This document shows, in pieces, positions 44,957-55,407 of a stretch of 64,000 nucleotides of DNA. The first letter of the stretch is position 1; the number at the start of each line of letters is the position of its first letter. The notes below the pieces were generated by a model that searched no databases, was not told where the DNA came from, and saw only the letters and a program-made list of their open reading frames with translations. Location of the stretch: NCBI GenBank assembly GCA_001312325.1, contig BBDJ01000004.1, forward strand, positions 124,001 through 188,000, given 5' to 3'. This stretch comes from Lysinibacillus pakistanensis (GTDB taxonomy: Bacteria > Bacillota > Bacilli > Bacillales_A > Planococcaceae). Made by a program: the position numbers and the translations under genes.

Positions 44957-44980
44957 TCATCTAATGATGACTACTTTCTT
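44952..44980 (+). terminator. Hairpin between ymfM and pgsA
   Basis: AGTAGTCATC pairs perfectly with GATGACTACT around TAAT, then TTCTTTC. The T tract is poor, so it may only partly stop transcription into pgsA. Confidence 0.45.
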
Positions 44981-45003
44981 TCATCATGAAAGGTGTTAGA
45001 AAA

Positions 45004-45583
45004 ATGAACATTCCAAATAAAATTACCATCTCTCGAATCTTACTTATTCCTTTTTTTTGTCATTGTAATGATGTTTGATTTTGGCTGGGGAACAATGTCA
45101 CTATTCGGTGCGAAGATGCCTGTTCATCACTTTGTAGGTGCTCTTATCTTTATCTTTGCATCAACAACTGATTGGGTGGATGGTTATTATGCACGTAAGT
45201 ATAATCTTGTGACGACATTTGGGAAATTTTTAGACCCGCTAGCTGATAAATTGCTTGTTTCAGCAGCTTTTATTTTAATGGTGGAGCTTGGTATGGCGCC
45301 TGCTTGGATTATCATTGTCATCATCAGCCGTGAATTTGCTGTAACAGGTTTACGTTTAATTTTGGCTGGTGGAGGAGAAGTAGTTGCGGCAAATCAGCTT
45401 GGCAAGATTAAAACATGGGCACAAATTGTTGCTATCGCAGCAGCACTTTTACACAATACAATCTTTACGCTAATTGGTATTCCGTTCGATAAAATAATGC
45501 TATATATTGCATTGTTCTTCACATTGTGGTCTGGATGGGATTATTTCTATCTAAATCGACGTGTTTTACTTGAGTCTAAATAA
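45004..45583 (+). CDS. pgsA: CDP-diacylglycerol-glycerol-3-phosphate 3-phosphatidyltransferase (frame-broken)
   Basis: Makes phosphatidylglycerol phosphate in the membrane. The CDP-alcohol transferase motif is DWVDGYYARKYN...GKFLDPLADK (D-G-A-R-G-D-D spacing kept). Several membrane spans (FVGALIFIFAS, APAWIIIVIISREF, IVAIAAALLHNTI). One extra T at 45051-45058. Repaired length is 192 residues. Conserved upstream of cinA-recA in Bacillales. It works downstream of CdsA, encoded at the window start. Confidence 0.95.
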
Positions 45584-45600
45584 GAAAGGTCTTGTGAATC

Positions 45601-46864
45601 ATGAATGCTGAAATTCTTGCAGTTGGTTCAGAATTATTGCTAGGACAAATTACAAATACAAACGCGAAATTTATTTCTAATCAGCTGTCGGAGTTAGGGA
45701 TAAATGTGTATTATCATACGGTTGTTGGGGATAATGCCAAACGTTTAGAGGAAGCTATAACAATTGCGGAGTCTCGTGCAGATTTAATCATATTTTCTGG
45801 TGGGCTTGGTCCTACAAAGGATGATTTAACGAAGGAAACAATCGCACGTCATCTTGATATTTCGCTTGAATTTGATGAGGTCGCCCTAACGTATATTGAG
45901 CAGTTTTTTTGCTAAACGAGGTCGTCCAATGACTGAAAATAATCGTAAACAGGCATTAGTATTAGCTGGTTGTGAAGTACTAGCAAACCATCATGGAATG
46001 GCACCTGGCATGATACTAACAAAAGGTGGACGAACGTATATCTTGCTACCTGGGCCACCGAAAGAGCTTGAGCCAATGTTTCAATTTGAGGCAAAGCCAA
46101 AGCTTGGTGCATTGTTAAATGCTGGAGGTGTTATTGTCTCTCACGTTATGCGCTTTTATGGTATCGGGGAGGCAGAGCTGGAGGTTCGTGTTCAAGCTAT
46201 TTTAGATACACAAACAAATCCTACTGTTGCACCGCTTGCCTCAGATGGTGAAGTGACATTGCGTGTAACTGCTAAAGCAGAAACAGTACAGGAGGCACAG
46301 CAGCTTATTGCGACTAAGGTAGCTGAGATTCAAGCACTTGTTGGCGAATATCAATACGGCGTAGATGACGATTCTCTTGCCTCTAAAACAGTAGAAATGT
46401 TACTTGATAATCAATTAACTATATCCGCTGCGGAAAGTTTAACTGCGGGGTTATTTCAATCAGAGCTGGCCGAAATTTCAGGAGTAGGGAATGCGCTTAC
46501 TGGTGGCGTTGTCACGTATACAGAAGAGGCAAAAATAAATCAGCTTGGCATTCCTAAACAATTACTAGATACACATGGCATTGTCAGCAGTGAATGCGCT
46601 GCGGCTATGGCTAGTGCTGTAAAGCAAAAATTTGGTACAAATATTGGTATTGGCTTAACTGGGGCAGCAGGACCAACAGCACACGATCACCAACCAGTTG
46701 GAACAGTTTGGATTGGTATCGCCATTGACGATGAAGAACCAATCACGTATTTACTTCATTTATCGGGTATGCGGAATACAAATCGACTTCGTGCAGTAAA
46801 GTTTACATGTCATTATCTAATGCAGCTTTTGGAAGAAAGAGGATATAATAAACGCTATAAATAG
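45601..46864 (+). CDS. cinA: CinA: putative competence-damage protein (frame-broken)
   Basis: N-terminal MoCF-like domain ([36 protein letters not shown]) and C-terminal CinA amidase domain ([29 protein letters not shown]), homologous to NMN amidohydrolase. One extra T at 45904-45910. Repaired length is 420 residues. A terminator separates it from recA, whose SOS box is downstream, so SOS control of cinA here would need another promoter. Confidence 0.94.
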
Positions 46865-46876
46865 AGAAAAAGTAGG

Positions 46877-46910
46877 AATTTGGGTAGAGGAAAATTACCC
46901 AAATTTTTAT
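46877..46910 (+). terminator. Intrinsic terminator between cinA and recA
   Basis: AATTTGGGTA (46877-46886) pairs perfectly with TACCCAAATT (46896-46905), nine-base loop, then T run. Confidence 0.88.
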
Positions 46911-46923
46911 TTTGAAGAAAAAT

Positions 46924-46937
46924 CGAATAAACGTTCG
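46924..46937. promoter_or_regulatory. LexA SOS box before recA
   Basis: CGAATAAACGTTCG matches the Bacillus SOS box CGAACRNRYGTTCG at every position except T for C at position 5. It lies just upstream of the recA -35 box, as expected for LexA control. Confidence 0.85.
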
Positions 46938-46946
46938 CTTTTTTTC

Positions 46947-46975
46947 TTGCGTGTTCTCTCAAAAACAAGTATAGT
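46947..46975 (+). promoter_or_regulatory. recA promoter
   Basis: TTGCGT (46947-46952) and TATAGT (46970-46975) with 17-base spacing, 45 bases before the ATG. Confidence 0.75.
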
Positions 46976-47020
46976 AGAGATAGAGAAAAACAGTGAACAG
47001 TTTTCGAAGGAGGAAAATAA

Positions 47021-48087
47021 ATGAGTGATCGTAAAGCAGCCTTAGAACAGGCGTTAAAACAAATTGAAAAGAACTTTGGTAAAGGTTCAATTATGAAACT
47101 TGGCGAAAAAACCGATTTAGAAATTGCTACATCATCGAGCGGTTCGCTAGCACTTGATGCTGCACTAGGTGTTGGTGGTTATCCACGTGGGCGAATTATT
47201 GAAGTTTATGGTCCAGAATCATCAGGTAAAACAACGGTTGCTCTCCATGCAATTGCAGAGGTGCAAGCAACTGGAGGACAAGCAGCATTTATCGATGCTG
47301 AGCATGCATTAGATCCAATTTATGCACAAAAATTAGGTGTTAATATTGATGAACTACTATTATCGCAGCCGGATACAGGCGAGCAAGCCCTTGAAATTGC
47401 CGAAGCATTAGTTCGTAGTGGTGCAATTGATATTATCGTTATTGACTCAGTGGCTGCATTAGTGCCTAAAGCTGAAATTGAGGGGGATATGGGTGATTCC
47501 CATGTCGGTTTACAGGCACGTTTAATGTCTCAGGCATTACGTAAACTTTCTGGTGCTATTAATAAATCGAAAACGATTGCTATTTTCATTAACCAAGTAC
47601 GTGAAAAAAATTGGTGTAATGTTCGGAAATCCAGAAACAACACCAGGTGGACGTGCTCTTAAGTTCTATAGCTCTGTTCGTTTAGAGGTTCGCCGCGCAG
47701 AAGCCATTAAACAAGGCAATGATATTATGGGGAATCGCACAAAAGTGAAGATTGTGAAAAACAAAGTTGCACCACCTTTCCGTACAGCTGAGGTAGATAT
47801 TATGTATGGAGAAGGGATTTCAAAAGAGGGCGAAACAGTTGATTTAGGTGTTGAGCTTGACATCGTTCAAAAAAAGCGGCTCTTGGTATGCTTATGGTGA
47901 TGAACGTTTGGGGCAAGGACGCGAAAACGCAAAACAATATTTAAAAGAAAACCCTGCCGTTATGGAGGAAATTGCTAATAAGATTCGTTCCTCTTATGGT
48001 ATTGCTGCATCTTCATACACAATCGCTGCTCATGATGAGGAAGAAGAAATGGATGAAGAATTAATGCTTCTTCTTGAAGATGAATAA
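47021..48087 (+). CDS. recA: Recombinase RecA (frame-broken)
   Basis: Strand exchange and LexA co-protease. Walker [10 protein letters not shown]; catalytic Glu near [21 protein letters not shown]alker B; loop L1/L2 region with [39 protein letters not shown]. Two extra-A breaks, at 47604-47610 and 47869-47875. Repaired length is 354 residues. AGGAGG before the ATG. The gene has its own SOS-controlled promoter and a strong terminator. A broken recA would be nearly impossible in a healthy genome, which argues the breaks are artefacts. Confidence 0.97.
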
Positions 48088-48089
48088 TA

Positions 48090-48138
48090 AAAATGCATTG
48101 TTCCCACTCTAATTTGAGCAGGAACAATGCATTTTTTT
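48090..48138 (+). terminator. Intrinsic terminator of recA
   Basis: AAAATGCATTGTTCC (48090-48104) pairs perfectly with GGAACAATGCATTTT (48121-48135), 16-base loop, T7. Confidence 0.93.
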
Positions 48139-48287
48139 GTCTATATTCCATATAAAGGTGGGTATACTCATGTAGATACCATCATGATTCTAATGAGAGT
48201 GTAAATAAAAAATTATATCCATAGTACTGTTTATTCCTAATTATGTAAAATGGATAAATGTAATTCTAGTGTAAAAGTATTAGGAAC

Positions 48288-48306
48288 TTTATCTTTATTC
48301 AGCGGA
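48288..48306 (+). repeat. Left-arm fragment of the dispersed element (copy C)
   Basis: TTTATCTTTATTCAGCGGA matches the left arm of copy A at 18 of 19 positions, then diverges. It lies 156 bases upstream of copy D. Confidence 0.6.
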
Positions 48307-48443
48307 ATACTACCACCATTATGAATTACTTTTTTTCTGGAGAGGGGCGAACAGGTGCCCGACTATCCTTGACAGAGTTTGAGGCTAGCTATACAATTAA
48401 ATATGTATAATTTCTGAATTATGACTTTAAATAGGCAGTACAT

Positions 48444-48646
48444 TTTATCTTCATTCAGTAGAAAACTCCCACCTCTAAAGGCGGTGAGATGAATACGGAT
48501 GTAGTTCCTTTTCAGTGAGTGTTTAAACACCTATTGAATGAAGCTAAAGCCTTTGGCGGGTGTCCACAGATTTTGAAAGATATGAATTCCTGCAGGTCTA
48601 TGCAAATTCAAAATCTGGAAGCAATTATGCCAAGGCGAAATGGATG
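48444..48646 (+). repeat. Dispersed structured element, copy D (compact)
   Basis: Left arm TTTATCTTCATTCAGTAGA pairs with CTATTGAATGAAGCTAAA (48530-48547). Inside is CCACCTCTAAAGGCGG. After the arm comes GCCTTTGGCGGGTGTCCAC, then AGATTTTGAA (48568-48577), which pairs perfectly with TTCAAAATCT (48607-48616). The tail GCAATTATGCCAAGGCGAAA ends about 50 bases before rny. Against copy A, the left stem changes C-G to T-A and the second stem G-C to A-T, keeping pairing. Confidence 0.75.
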
Positions 48647-48696
48647 TATGCGCCGACTGAAACTGTATTACCCAAATAGCAAGAGGAGGTGTTCAT

Positions 48697-50259
48697 ATGG
48701 ATGGAATTACTATCATCTCCGCTTTGCTTGGAATCATCGTTGGTGCCGCTGTTAGCTATATCTACATGAAAAAAAGTGAATGACTCAAAAATCACTGGTG
48801 CTAAACATGTTGCTGAAACAATCGTTGAAGAAGGAAAACGAGAAGCGGAGGCATTAAAAAAAGGAAGCACTACTTGAAGCCAAAGATGAAACTCACAAAT
48901 TTCGTACTGAAGCTGAGAATGACATTCGTGAACGTCGTTTAGAACTTCAAAAACAAGAGAACCGTTTATTGCAAAGAGAAGAGAATCTTGATCGCAAAGA
49001 TGATGCTCTAAATAAGAGAGAAGCTGGCTTAGAGCGTAAAGAACAAGCTCTTGCCGAAAGACAACAGCATATTGAACAGATGGAAAGCAAAGTGGACGAG
49101 CTCGTTGCCTCGCAAAAAGCAGAGCTAGAGCGAATTTCTGCTTTAACTAGAGATGAAGCAAAGACTATTATCTTAGGAGAAGTAGAAAAAGAGCTAGCAA
49201 CTGATATTGCTGTGATGACGAAGGAATCAGAAACACGTGCGAAAGAAGAATCAGATAAAAAAGCACGTGAAATTTTATCATTAGCATTACAACGTTTTGC
49301 TGCGGACCACGTTGCAGAAACAACGGTGTCTGTCGTGAACTTGCCAAATGATGAAATGAAGGGTCGAATTATTGGTCGTGAAGGACGAAATATCCGCACA
49401 TTGGAAACGCTAACAGGTATAGATTTAATTATTGATGATACTCCAGAAGCGGTTATTTTATCTGGCTTTGACCCAATTCGTCGTGAGACGGCTCGACTTG
49501 CACTTGAAAAGCTTGTACAGGATGGCCGTATTCACCCTGCTCGAATTGAGGAAATGGTGGAAAAAGCTCGTCGTGAAGTGGATGAACAAATCCGTGAAAC
49601 AGGTGAGCAAACAACATTTGAAATTGGCATTCATAACTTACATCCTGATTTAATGAAAATTTTAGGCCGTATGAAATATCGTACAAGCTATGGGCAAAAC
49701 GTCCTAAAACATTCAATTGAAGTCGCATATTTGGCAGGATTATTAGCTGCTGAACTTGGTGAAGATGTAGCATTAGCTCGTCGCGCAGGCTTATTACATG
49801 ATATTGGTAAAGCAATTGACCATGAAGTTGAAGGTAGCCATGTCGAAATCGGTGTGGAATTAGCAACAAAATATAAAGAACATCCAGTAGTCATTAATAG
49901 TATTGCTTCTCACCATGGTGATACAGAAGCAACATCTGTCATTGCAGTATTAGTGGCTGCAGCTGATGCATTATCGGCTGCTCGTCCAGGTGCTCGCAGT
50001 GAGACACTCGAAAACTATATCCGCAGGCTTGAAAAATTAGAAGAAATTTCAGAGAGCTATGAAGGTGTAGAAAAATCCTATGCAATTCAAGCTGGTCGTG
50101 AAATTCGAATTATTGTCCAACCTGAAAAAAATTGATGACTTAGCTTCACATCGCTTAGCACGAGATATCCGTAAGCGAATTGAAGAAGAGCTCGATTATC
50201 CAGGTCATATCAAAGTTACTGTCATTCGTGAAACACGTGCTGTGGAGTACGCGAAATAA
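48697..50259 (+). CDS. rny: Ribonuclease Y (frame-broken)
   Basis: Membrane-bound endoribonuclease that starts mRNA decay. One N-terminal span ([21 protein letters not shown]), a long charged coiled coil to about residue 205, KH domain ([25 protein letters not shown]), HD domain with the catalytic HD in [17 protein letters not shown], and a conserved C-terminus [16 protein letters not shown]. Extra-A breaks at 48769-48775, 48856-48862 and 50125-50131. Repaired length is 519 residues. It works with PNPase and RNase J2, also encoded in this window. Confidence 0.96.
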
Positions 50260-50590
50260 TATTGAATGTTAGAGGTTTCTCAAGATGATTATCTAGAGGA
50301 CCTCTTTTTTTACTGTCAATGAATCCGCAATATACAGCTTTGTAGTCAAAAAGCGTCAAGAGCCTGTACTGATTAAACTGTAATCAAAAGAATATTGAAG
50401 CACACTTGAAATATGCACCTCCTATACTAAAACGCTACAATCACAATATTTAATATTTTTTTTGCTTAATACTCTTACTGAGGTTACAATTAATGATGTT
50501 ATAGAGCCAGTCATTAAAAAGGGCTTCATAAAGCTCCAACTTATAGCAATAAAATGGCAGCGTAATTGATAGAAAGAGGCGTATGTAAAA
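50260..50590. other. rny-ymdB intergenic region
   Basis: 331 bases: a terminator (50271-50310), then sequence with no recognised gene or repeat up to the ymdB ribosome binding site AAAGAGGCG. An open frame on the reverse strand (50422-50730) overlaps ymdB and is a shadow. Confidence 0.55.
50271..50311 (+). terminator. Terminator of rny
   Basis: AGAGGT (50271-50276) pairs with ACCTCT (50300-50305), with a partly structured 23-base loop, followed by T7. Confidence 0.65.
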
Positions 50591-51389
50591 ATGAAAGTAT
50601 TGTTTATAGGAGATATTGTCGGTTCGATAGGTAGAGACGCAGTAGAAAAATATTTACCGCGCTTAAAGAAAAAATGGAATCCAGACGTTGTAATCGCAAA
50701 TGGTGAAAATGCAGCGGCAGGTCGTGGCATTACTCGTAATATTTATAATGACTTATTACAAATGGGTGTGGATGTCATTACGATGGGAAATCATACATGG
50801 GATAATAAAGATATTTTTGATTTTATTGATGATGCAGATTATTTGATTCGTCCCGCAAATTTCTCAAGCGAGGCTCCTGGTAAAGGATGGTGCAGATTTC
50901 AAAAAACGGAGTGACCATTTCTGTGATTAATCTGCATGGCCGTGTGTTTTTACCTCCTCATGAGGACCCATTTGCAATGGCAGAGAAATTAATTGAAGAA
51001 GCACATAAAACGTCACCACTGGTATTTGTAGATTTTCATGCAGAGGCGACAAGTGAAAAAAATTGCACTTGGTTGGCATTTAGATGGCAAGGCATCGGCA
51101 GTTGTAGGCACTCATACTCATGTACAGACAGCTGATGCACGTATTTATCCAAATGGAACAGCCTATATTACAGACGTTGGAATGACGGTCCTTACGATGA
51201 AATTTTAGGAATGACAAAAGAAAGTGTTATTTATAAATTTCAAACAAATATGCCATCTCGTTTTGAGGTGCCCAAAAAAAGGACGCGATGTGCTAAGTGG
51301 CTTTTTTTGTAGACATTGATAATCAAACAGGAAAAGCACTGCATTGCGAGCGTATCTATATAAATGAAGATTATCCATTTCAGGTGTGA
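50591..51389 (+). CDS. ymdB: YmdB phosphodiesterase (frame-broken)
   Basis: Calcineurin-like metallophosphodiesterase acting on 2',3'-cAMP; in Bacillus it controls biofilm and late adaptive gene expression. Metal residues visible in [51 protein letters not shown] and [14 protein letters not shown]. Breaks: missing G near 50884 (GKGMVQ), extra A 51056-51062, missing G near 51186 (GMTGPYDE), extra A 51274-51280, extra T 51302-51308. Repaired length is 265 residues. Usual position after rny. Confidence 0.94.
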
Positions 51390-51614
51390 GGGAAGAAACT
51401 ATTGTGTATGCTCTAAATGCACGATAGTTTTTTTCGATTCTATTGACAATAAAAAGTCATTCTTTTTTGATTGTTTGCAATATATCAGAAATGAAAATAG
51501 TCTATTTTCTTCTCGCCGAGCATAAAATGACCTATCGACAATAACTTGAGGTCCAAAAGGGGGACGTTTAGTTGTTGAGCGTAAACACTATTCGCGAAAC
51601 GGGGAGGAATAATT

Positions 51615-51880
51615 GTGGATTCATTAAAAGTATCATCACGCTCTAATCCAAATTCAGTTGCAGGTGCATTAGTCGCGGTAATCAGAGAAAAAGGGCAGGC
51701 AGAAATGCAAGCAGTTGGGCAGGTGCACTTAACCAAGCCGTGAAAGCAGTGGCCATTGCACGCGGATTTGTAGCGCCAAGTGGCACAGATTTAATTTGCG
51801 CACCGGCGTTTGCCGATATTTTAATTGCTGGTGAGGAACGTACAGCTTTGAAACTTCTAGTAGAAAAACGTATTCGATAA
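51615..51880 (+). CDS. spoVS: Stage V sporulation protein S (frame-broken)
   Basis: Small Alba-like protein that affects septation and spore coat assembly. LKVSSRSNPNSVAGALVAVI, then QAVGAGALNQAVKAVAIARGF and DLICAPAFADILIAGEERT. One missing G at 51717-51719 (GGG for GGGG), which cuts the frame at VGAG. Repaired length is about 88 residues. GTG start with GGGGAGGAAT. It lies after ymdB as in Bacillus, where transcription is SigH-dependent; I could not fix a SigH promoter here. Confidence 0.94.
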
Positions 51881-52311
51881 AAATGGAATGAAGTAAAATG
51901 CCTTGCACATTTTTAGTGCAGGCATTTTTTTCATTATTTGCAGGAACATCTAGGTACATAATTTCGGAAAAATCACTCATCCTTAAATATGTTAACTGTC
52001 ACTTGAAAATAGCAAGTTAATTTTTTTTATACTGCATTAATAGACCATATTGATGTAAACCGAAAATTACCCAGAAATTTAGTGAAAACAAGAAGTGAAG
52101 TGAGGGAATAATTGGACTTATGACTGATTAGTGGCGAGTGGAAAAAACTTTTACTTTAGTATTTCGATAATTATAATTTATTGAACGGGATTTTCAGTCA
52201 AAGGTCTGATTTTCGGTTAAATCGTGGAATAACAATAGTGCAGACCGTTTCTTCGTGTTAAACTTATGAAGGAAAAATAGTAGTACACATTGGATTTAAG
52301 GAGTTGTTGAC
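51881..52311. other. spoVS-korA intergenic region
   Basis: 431 bases holding the spoVS terminator and A/T-rich sequence (a T8 near 52021). No gene, repeat or clear regulatory site recognised. Confidence 0.5.
51895..51932 (+). terminator. Intrinsic terminator of spoVS
   Basis: AAAATGCCTTGCA pairs with TGCAGGCATTTT with one bulged T, nine-base loop, long T run. Confidence 0.85.
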
Positions 52312-54053
52312 ATGTTACATCAGCTTTCATGGAAAGTCGGTGGGCAACAGGGTGAAGGGATTGAAAGTACAGGTGAGATTTTCTCAATGGCAATGAATCG
52401 TTTAGGTTATTTCCTATACGGTTATCGTCACTTCTCTTCTCGAATTAAAGGTGGCCATACGAATAATAAAATTACAGTTCGTCCAACAGAGGTACGATCT
52501 ATTGCGGATGATTTAGATATTTTAGTAGCGTTTGACCAAGAAACAATTGACGTTAATTATAAAGAATTAACGGAAAAAGGCGTTATTTTAGCGGATTCTA
52601 AATTTGAACCAGTGAAGCCGGAAGATTCAAAGGCACCATTATTTGCCGTACCATTTACAGAAGTAGCAGCAGAGTTAGGTACTTCGTTAATGAAAAATAT
52701 GGTGGCAATTGGAGCAACTGCGTCATTGTTAAATTTAGAAAACGAAGTATTCCAAAATGTTGTTGATGATATTTTTGGTAAAAAAAGGTGAAGAAGTTGT
52801 TCAGAAAAATATGGAGGCCATTGCACGTGGTCGACAAATCATGAATGACCTGTTAGGTAATCGTGTAGGCGAATGGGAATTAGCACCAGCTGATGGGAAA
52901 CGCCGCATGTTTATGATTGGTAATGATGCTATTGCACTTGGAGCACTTGCAGCTGGGACACGCTTTATGGCAGCCTATCCAATTACGCCAGCTTCTGAAA
53001 TTATGGAATACCTAATTAAAAAATTACCGAAATTCGGTGGTACAGTTATCCAAACAGAAGATGAGATTGCTGCAGCGACAATGGCAATTGGTGCAAACTT
53101 CGGTGGTGTTCGTTCCTTTACAGCTTCAGCTGGACCGGGTCTTTCGTTAATGATGGAAGCAATTGGTCTTTCAGGTATGACAGAGCAGCCACTAGTTGTT
53201 GTTGATACACAGCGTGGTGGTCCATCAACAGGATTACCAACAAAGCAAGAGCAATCAGATTTGATGGCAATGTTATATGGTACGCATGGCGAAATTCCTA
53301 AAGTAGTGATTGCACCTTCAACAATGGAGGAAGCATTTTTTTGATACAATCCAAGCCTTTAACATTGCAGAGGAATTACAATTACCAGTTATTCTAATGA
53401 CTGATTTACAATTATCTCTAGGTAAACAATCTGTTGAACCATTTGATTACAATAAAATTGAAATCCGTCGTGGGAAAATGGTCACTGATGACATTGAAGA
53501 GGCGGCAGATAAAGCTTATTTCAAACGTTATGAAAATTCAGAAGATGGTATTTCACCGCGCGTGCTACCTGGTACATTAAATGGTATTCACCATGTAACT
53601 GGTGTCGAGCATGATGAAACAGGAAAGCCATCGGAAGCAACTGGTAATCGTCAAACACAAATGGATAAACGATTCCGTAAACTAGCTTCATTAACATTTG
53701 ATCAGCCAGTTTATATAAATGCACCACATGAGGAAGCAGATATTTTACTAGTGGGCTTTAACTCAACACGTGGAGCGATAGAGGAAGTACAAGAACGATT
53801 AAATGCTGAGGGCATGAAGGTAAACCATGCGCATATTCGTTTAATTCATCCATTCCCATCTAAAGAAATAGCGCCTTTAGTAGGGACAGCGAAAAAGGTA
53901 ATTGTTGTGGAAAATAACTATACTGGCCAATTAGCCAATATTATGAAAATGAATGTTGGTGGTCACGATAAAATTGAGACGATTACAAAATATAATGGTA
54001 CACCATTCTTGCCAGGTGAATTAGAAAATCGTGTGAAGGAGTTGACTCACTAA
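52312..54053 (+). CDS. korA: 2-oxoacid:ferredoxin oxidoreductase, fused gamma/alpha subunit (frame-broken)
   Basis: With the next gene oxidises a 2-oxoacid (2-oxoglutarate or pyruvate) to acyl-CoA using ferredoxin. N-terminal gamma domain (WKVGGQQGEGIESTGEIFSMA), then alpha domain (GNDAIALGALAAGTRFMAAYPITPASEIMEYL, EDEIAAATMAIGANFGGVRSFTASAGPG) and a C-terminal domain. Breaks: extra A 52780-52786 and extra T 53336-53342. Repaired length is 579 residues. Stop overlaps korB (TAATG). Substrate not decided by sequence. Confidence 0.92.
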
Positions 54054-54919
54054 TGGCAACATTTAAGGATTTTCGAAATACAGTAAAACCAAATTGGTGC
54101 CCAGGTTGTGGAGACTTCTCTGTACAAGCGGCCATTCAACGCGCTGCGGCGAACGTTGGCATCGAGCCAAATGAGCTAGCTGTCATTTCTGGGATTGGCT
54201 GTTCGGGCCGTATTTCAGGCTACATTAATTCTTATGGTTTCCATGGTATCCATGGTCGTGCACTACCGATTGCACAAGGCTTAAAAATGGCGAACCGTGA
54301 TTTACATGTTATCGCTTCAGGTGGTGATGGCGATGGCTTTGCAATTGGTATGGGGCATACAATTCATGCAATCCGCCGTAATATTGACATTACTTATATT
54401 GTTATGGATAACCAAATTTACGGTTTAACAAAGGGGCAAACATCTCCACGTTCAGCGGCAGGCTTTATTACAAAATCTACACCAGGTGGGGCGATTGAGC
54501 CTTCCTTAAAACCATTAGAAGTAGCTTTAACAAGTGGCGCAACTTTTGTCGCACAAGGTTTCTCAACGGATATAAAAGAGTTAACCGCTTTAATTGAAGC
54601 AGGTATTAATCATAAAGGCTTCTCATTCATCAACGTATTCTCACCTTGTGTTACGTATAACAAAGTGAACACGTACGATTGGTTTAAAGAAAACTTAACG
54701 AAACTTGCTGATATCGAAGGCTATAATAATTCTGACCGTGGTATGGCAATGCGTACAGTGATGGAGCATGAGGGCTTAGTAACAGGTATTATTTATCAAG
54801 ATACTGAAACAGCTTCATATCAAGAAAAAGTACCAGGCTACTCAGAGCTACCATTAACAGATATTGATATTAAAATGAGCGAAAATGATTTTAATGAATT
54901 AGTAAAAGAATTTATGTAA
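54053..54919 (+). CDS. korB: 2-oxoacid:ferredoxin oxidoreductase, beta subunit
   Basis: Thiamine diphosphate-binding subunit. Intact, 288 residues. CPGCGD near the N-terminus (iron-sulfur/TPP region), GIGCSGRISGYINSYGFHGIHGRALPIAQG, and the TPP/Mg motif GDGDGFAIGMGHTIHAIRRN with MDNQIYGLTKGQTSPRS. Coupled to korA. No ferredoxin gene is adjacent. A strong terminator ends the operon, and the accessory segment begins after it. Confidence 0.95.
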   Translation: MATFKDFRNTVKPNWCPGCGDFSVQAAIQRAAANVGIEPNELAVISGIGCSGRISGYINSYGFHGIHGRALPIAQGLKMANRDLHVIASGGDGDGFAIGMGHTIHAIRRNIDITYIVMDNQIYGLTKGQTSPRSAAGFITKSTPGGAIEPSLKPLEVALTSGATFVAQGFSTDIKELTALIEAGINHKGFSFINVFSPCVTYNKVNTYDWFKENLTKLADIEGYNNSDRGMAMRTVMEHEGLVTGIIYQDTETASYQEKVPGYSELPLTDIDIKMSENDFNELVKEFM

Positions 54920-54928
54920 ATCAATAAC

Positions 54929-54965
54929 AAAGCGTATTTAAGAGAGTCTTAAATACGCTTTTTGC
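54929..54965 (+). terminator. Intrinsic terminator of korAB
   Basis: AAAGCGTATTTAAGA (54929-54943) pairs perfectly with TCTTAAATACGCTTT (54947-54961), three-base loop, T run. Confidence 0.92.
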
Positions 54966-54990
54966 ATGTTAAAAATCAGCAAGAGACACA

Positions 54991-55314
54991 TTATTGCCCC
55001 CAAGGCTGTTCACCATATCTTTTGAGCATTACGACTTCGCCATCATTCTTTTTAATACGATTATATACATACTTAATTTTGTATTTATTGTATTTTTCCA
55101 ATTCGATTTTGTCGTAAAAATCCTTTGGTAGAGCTAACTCCCGTTCATTAATTAAAAGATAGTGATCTCCGTTCTTCTCCATTATATTTTGTTCATCAAT
55201 TTTAAAGGTACTTTCGATTTGCACATCATTTAACGTATAAAAACCTACAGCAAACAAGCCTATAAATAAGAGTGATAAACAGATAGCTATCCAATTACCT
55301 TTTCTCAAGACCAT
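54991..55314 (-). CDS. Small membrane-anchored protein of unknown function
   Basis: 107 residues: one N-terminal membrane span (WIAICLSLLFIGLFAVGFYTL) and a charged extracytoplasmic domain rich in Lys, Asp and Tyr (EKYNKYKIKYVYNRIKKNDGE), ending GEQPWGQ. I do not recognise the family. AAGGAGGAG seven bases before the ATG supports it as a real gene. It is alone on the reverse strand, between korB and the ABC/two-component module, and diverges from that module, so it may share its promoter region. Confidence 0.7.
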   Translation of the reverse strand: MVLRKGNWIAICLSLLFIGLFAVGFYTLNDVQIESTFKIDEQNIMEKNGDHYLLINERELALPKDFYDKIELEKYNKYKIKYVYNRIKKNDGEVVMLKRYGEQPWGQ

Positions 55315-55407
55315 CTCCTCCTTTTTTTATCTTTATCTTTTATACGAATAATCCATAAGATAGTTTCAAATTCTCCCGTTATTACGAATAACAACAATAA
55401 CAATTTC

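Larger units (their letters stand above)
48088..48696. other. recA-rny intergenic region with repeat copies
   Basis: 609 bases: recA terminator, then two copies of the dispersed element (a left-arm fragment at 48288-48306 and the compact copy D at 48444-48646). No credible gene; the frame 48519-48755 runs through the repeat. The rny ribosome binding site AGAGGAGGTG follows. Confidence 0.65.

Noticed and set aside
47604..47875. Programmed frameshifting or an intein in recA
   Set aside because: Both breaks are plain one-base A-run excesses with the protein otherwise continuous; no slippery-site/pseudoknot pattern and no inserted sequence.
48519..48755. Open frame across repeat copy D into rny
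   Set aside because: It reads through the structured repeat and out of frame into rny.
48947..49399. 150-codon reverse-strand frame inside rny
   Set aside because: Serine-rich antisense of the RNase Y coiled coil; a typical shadow.
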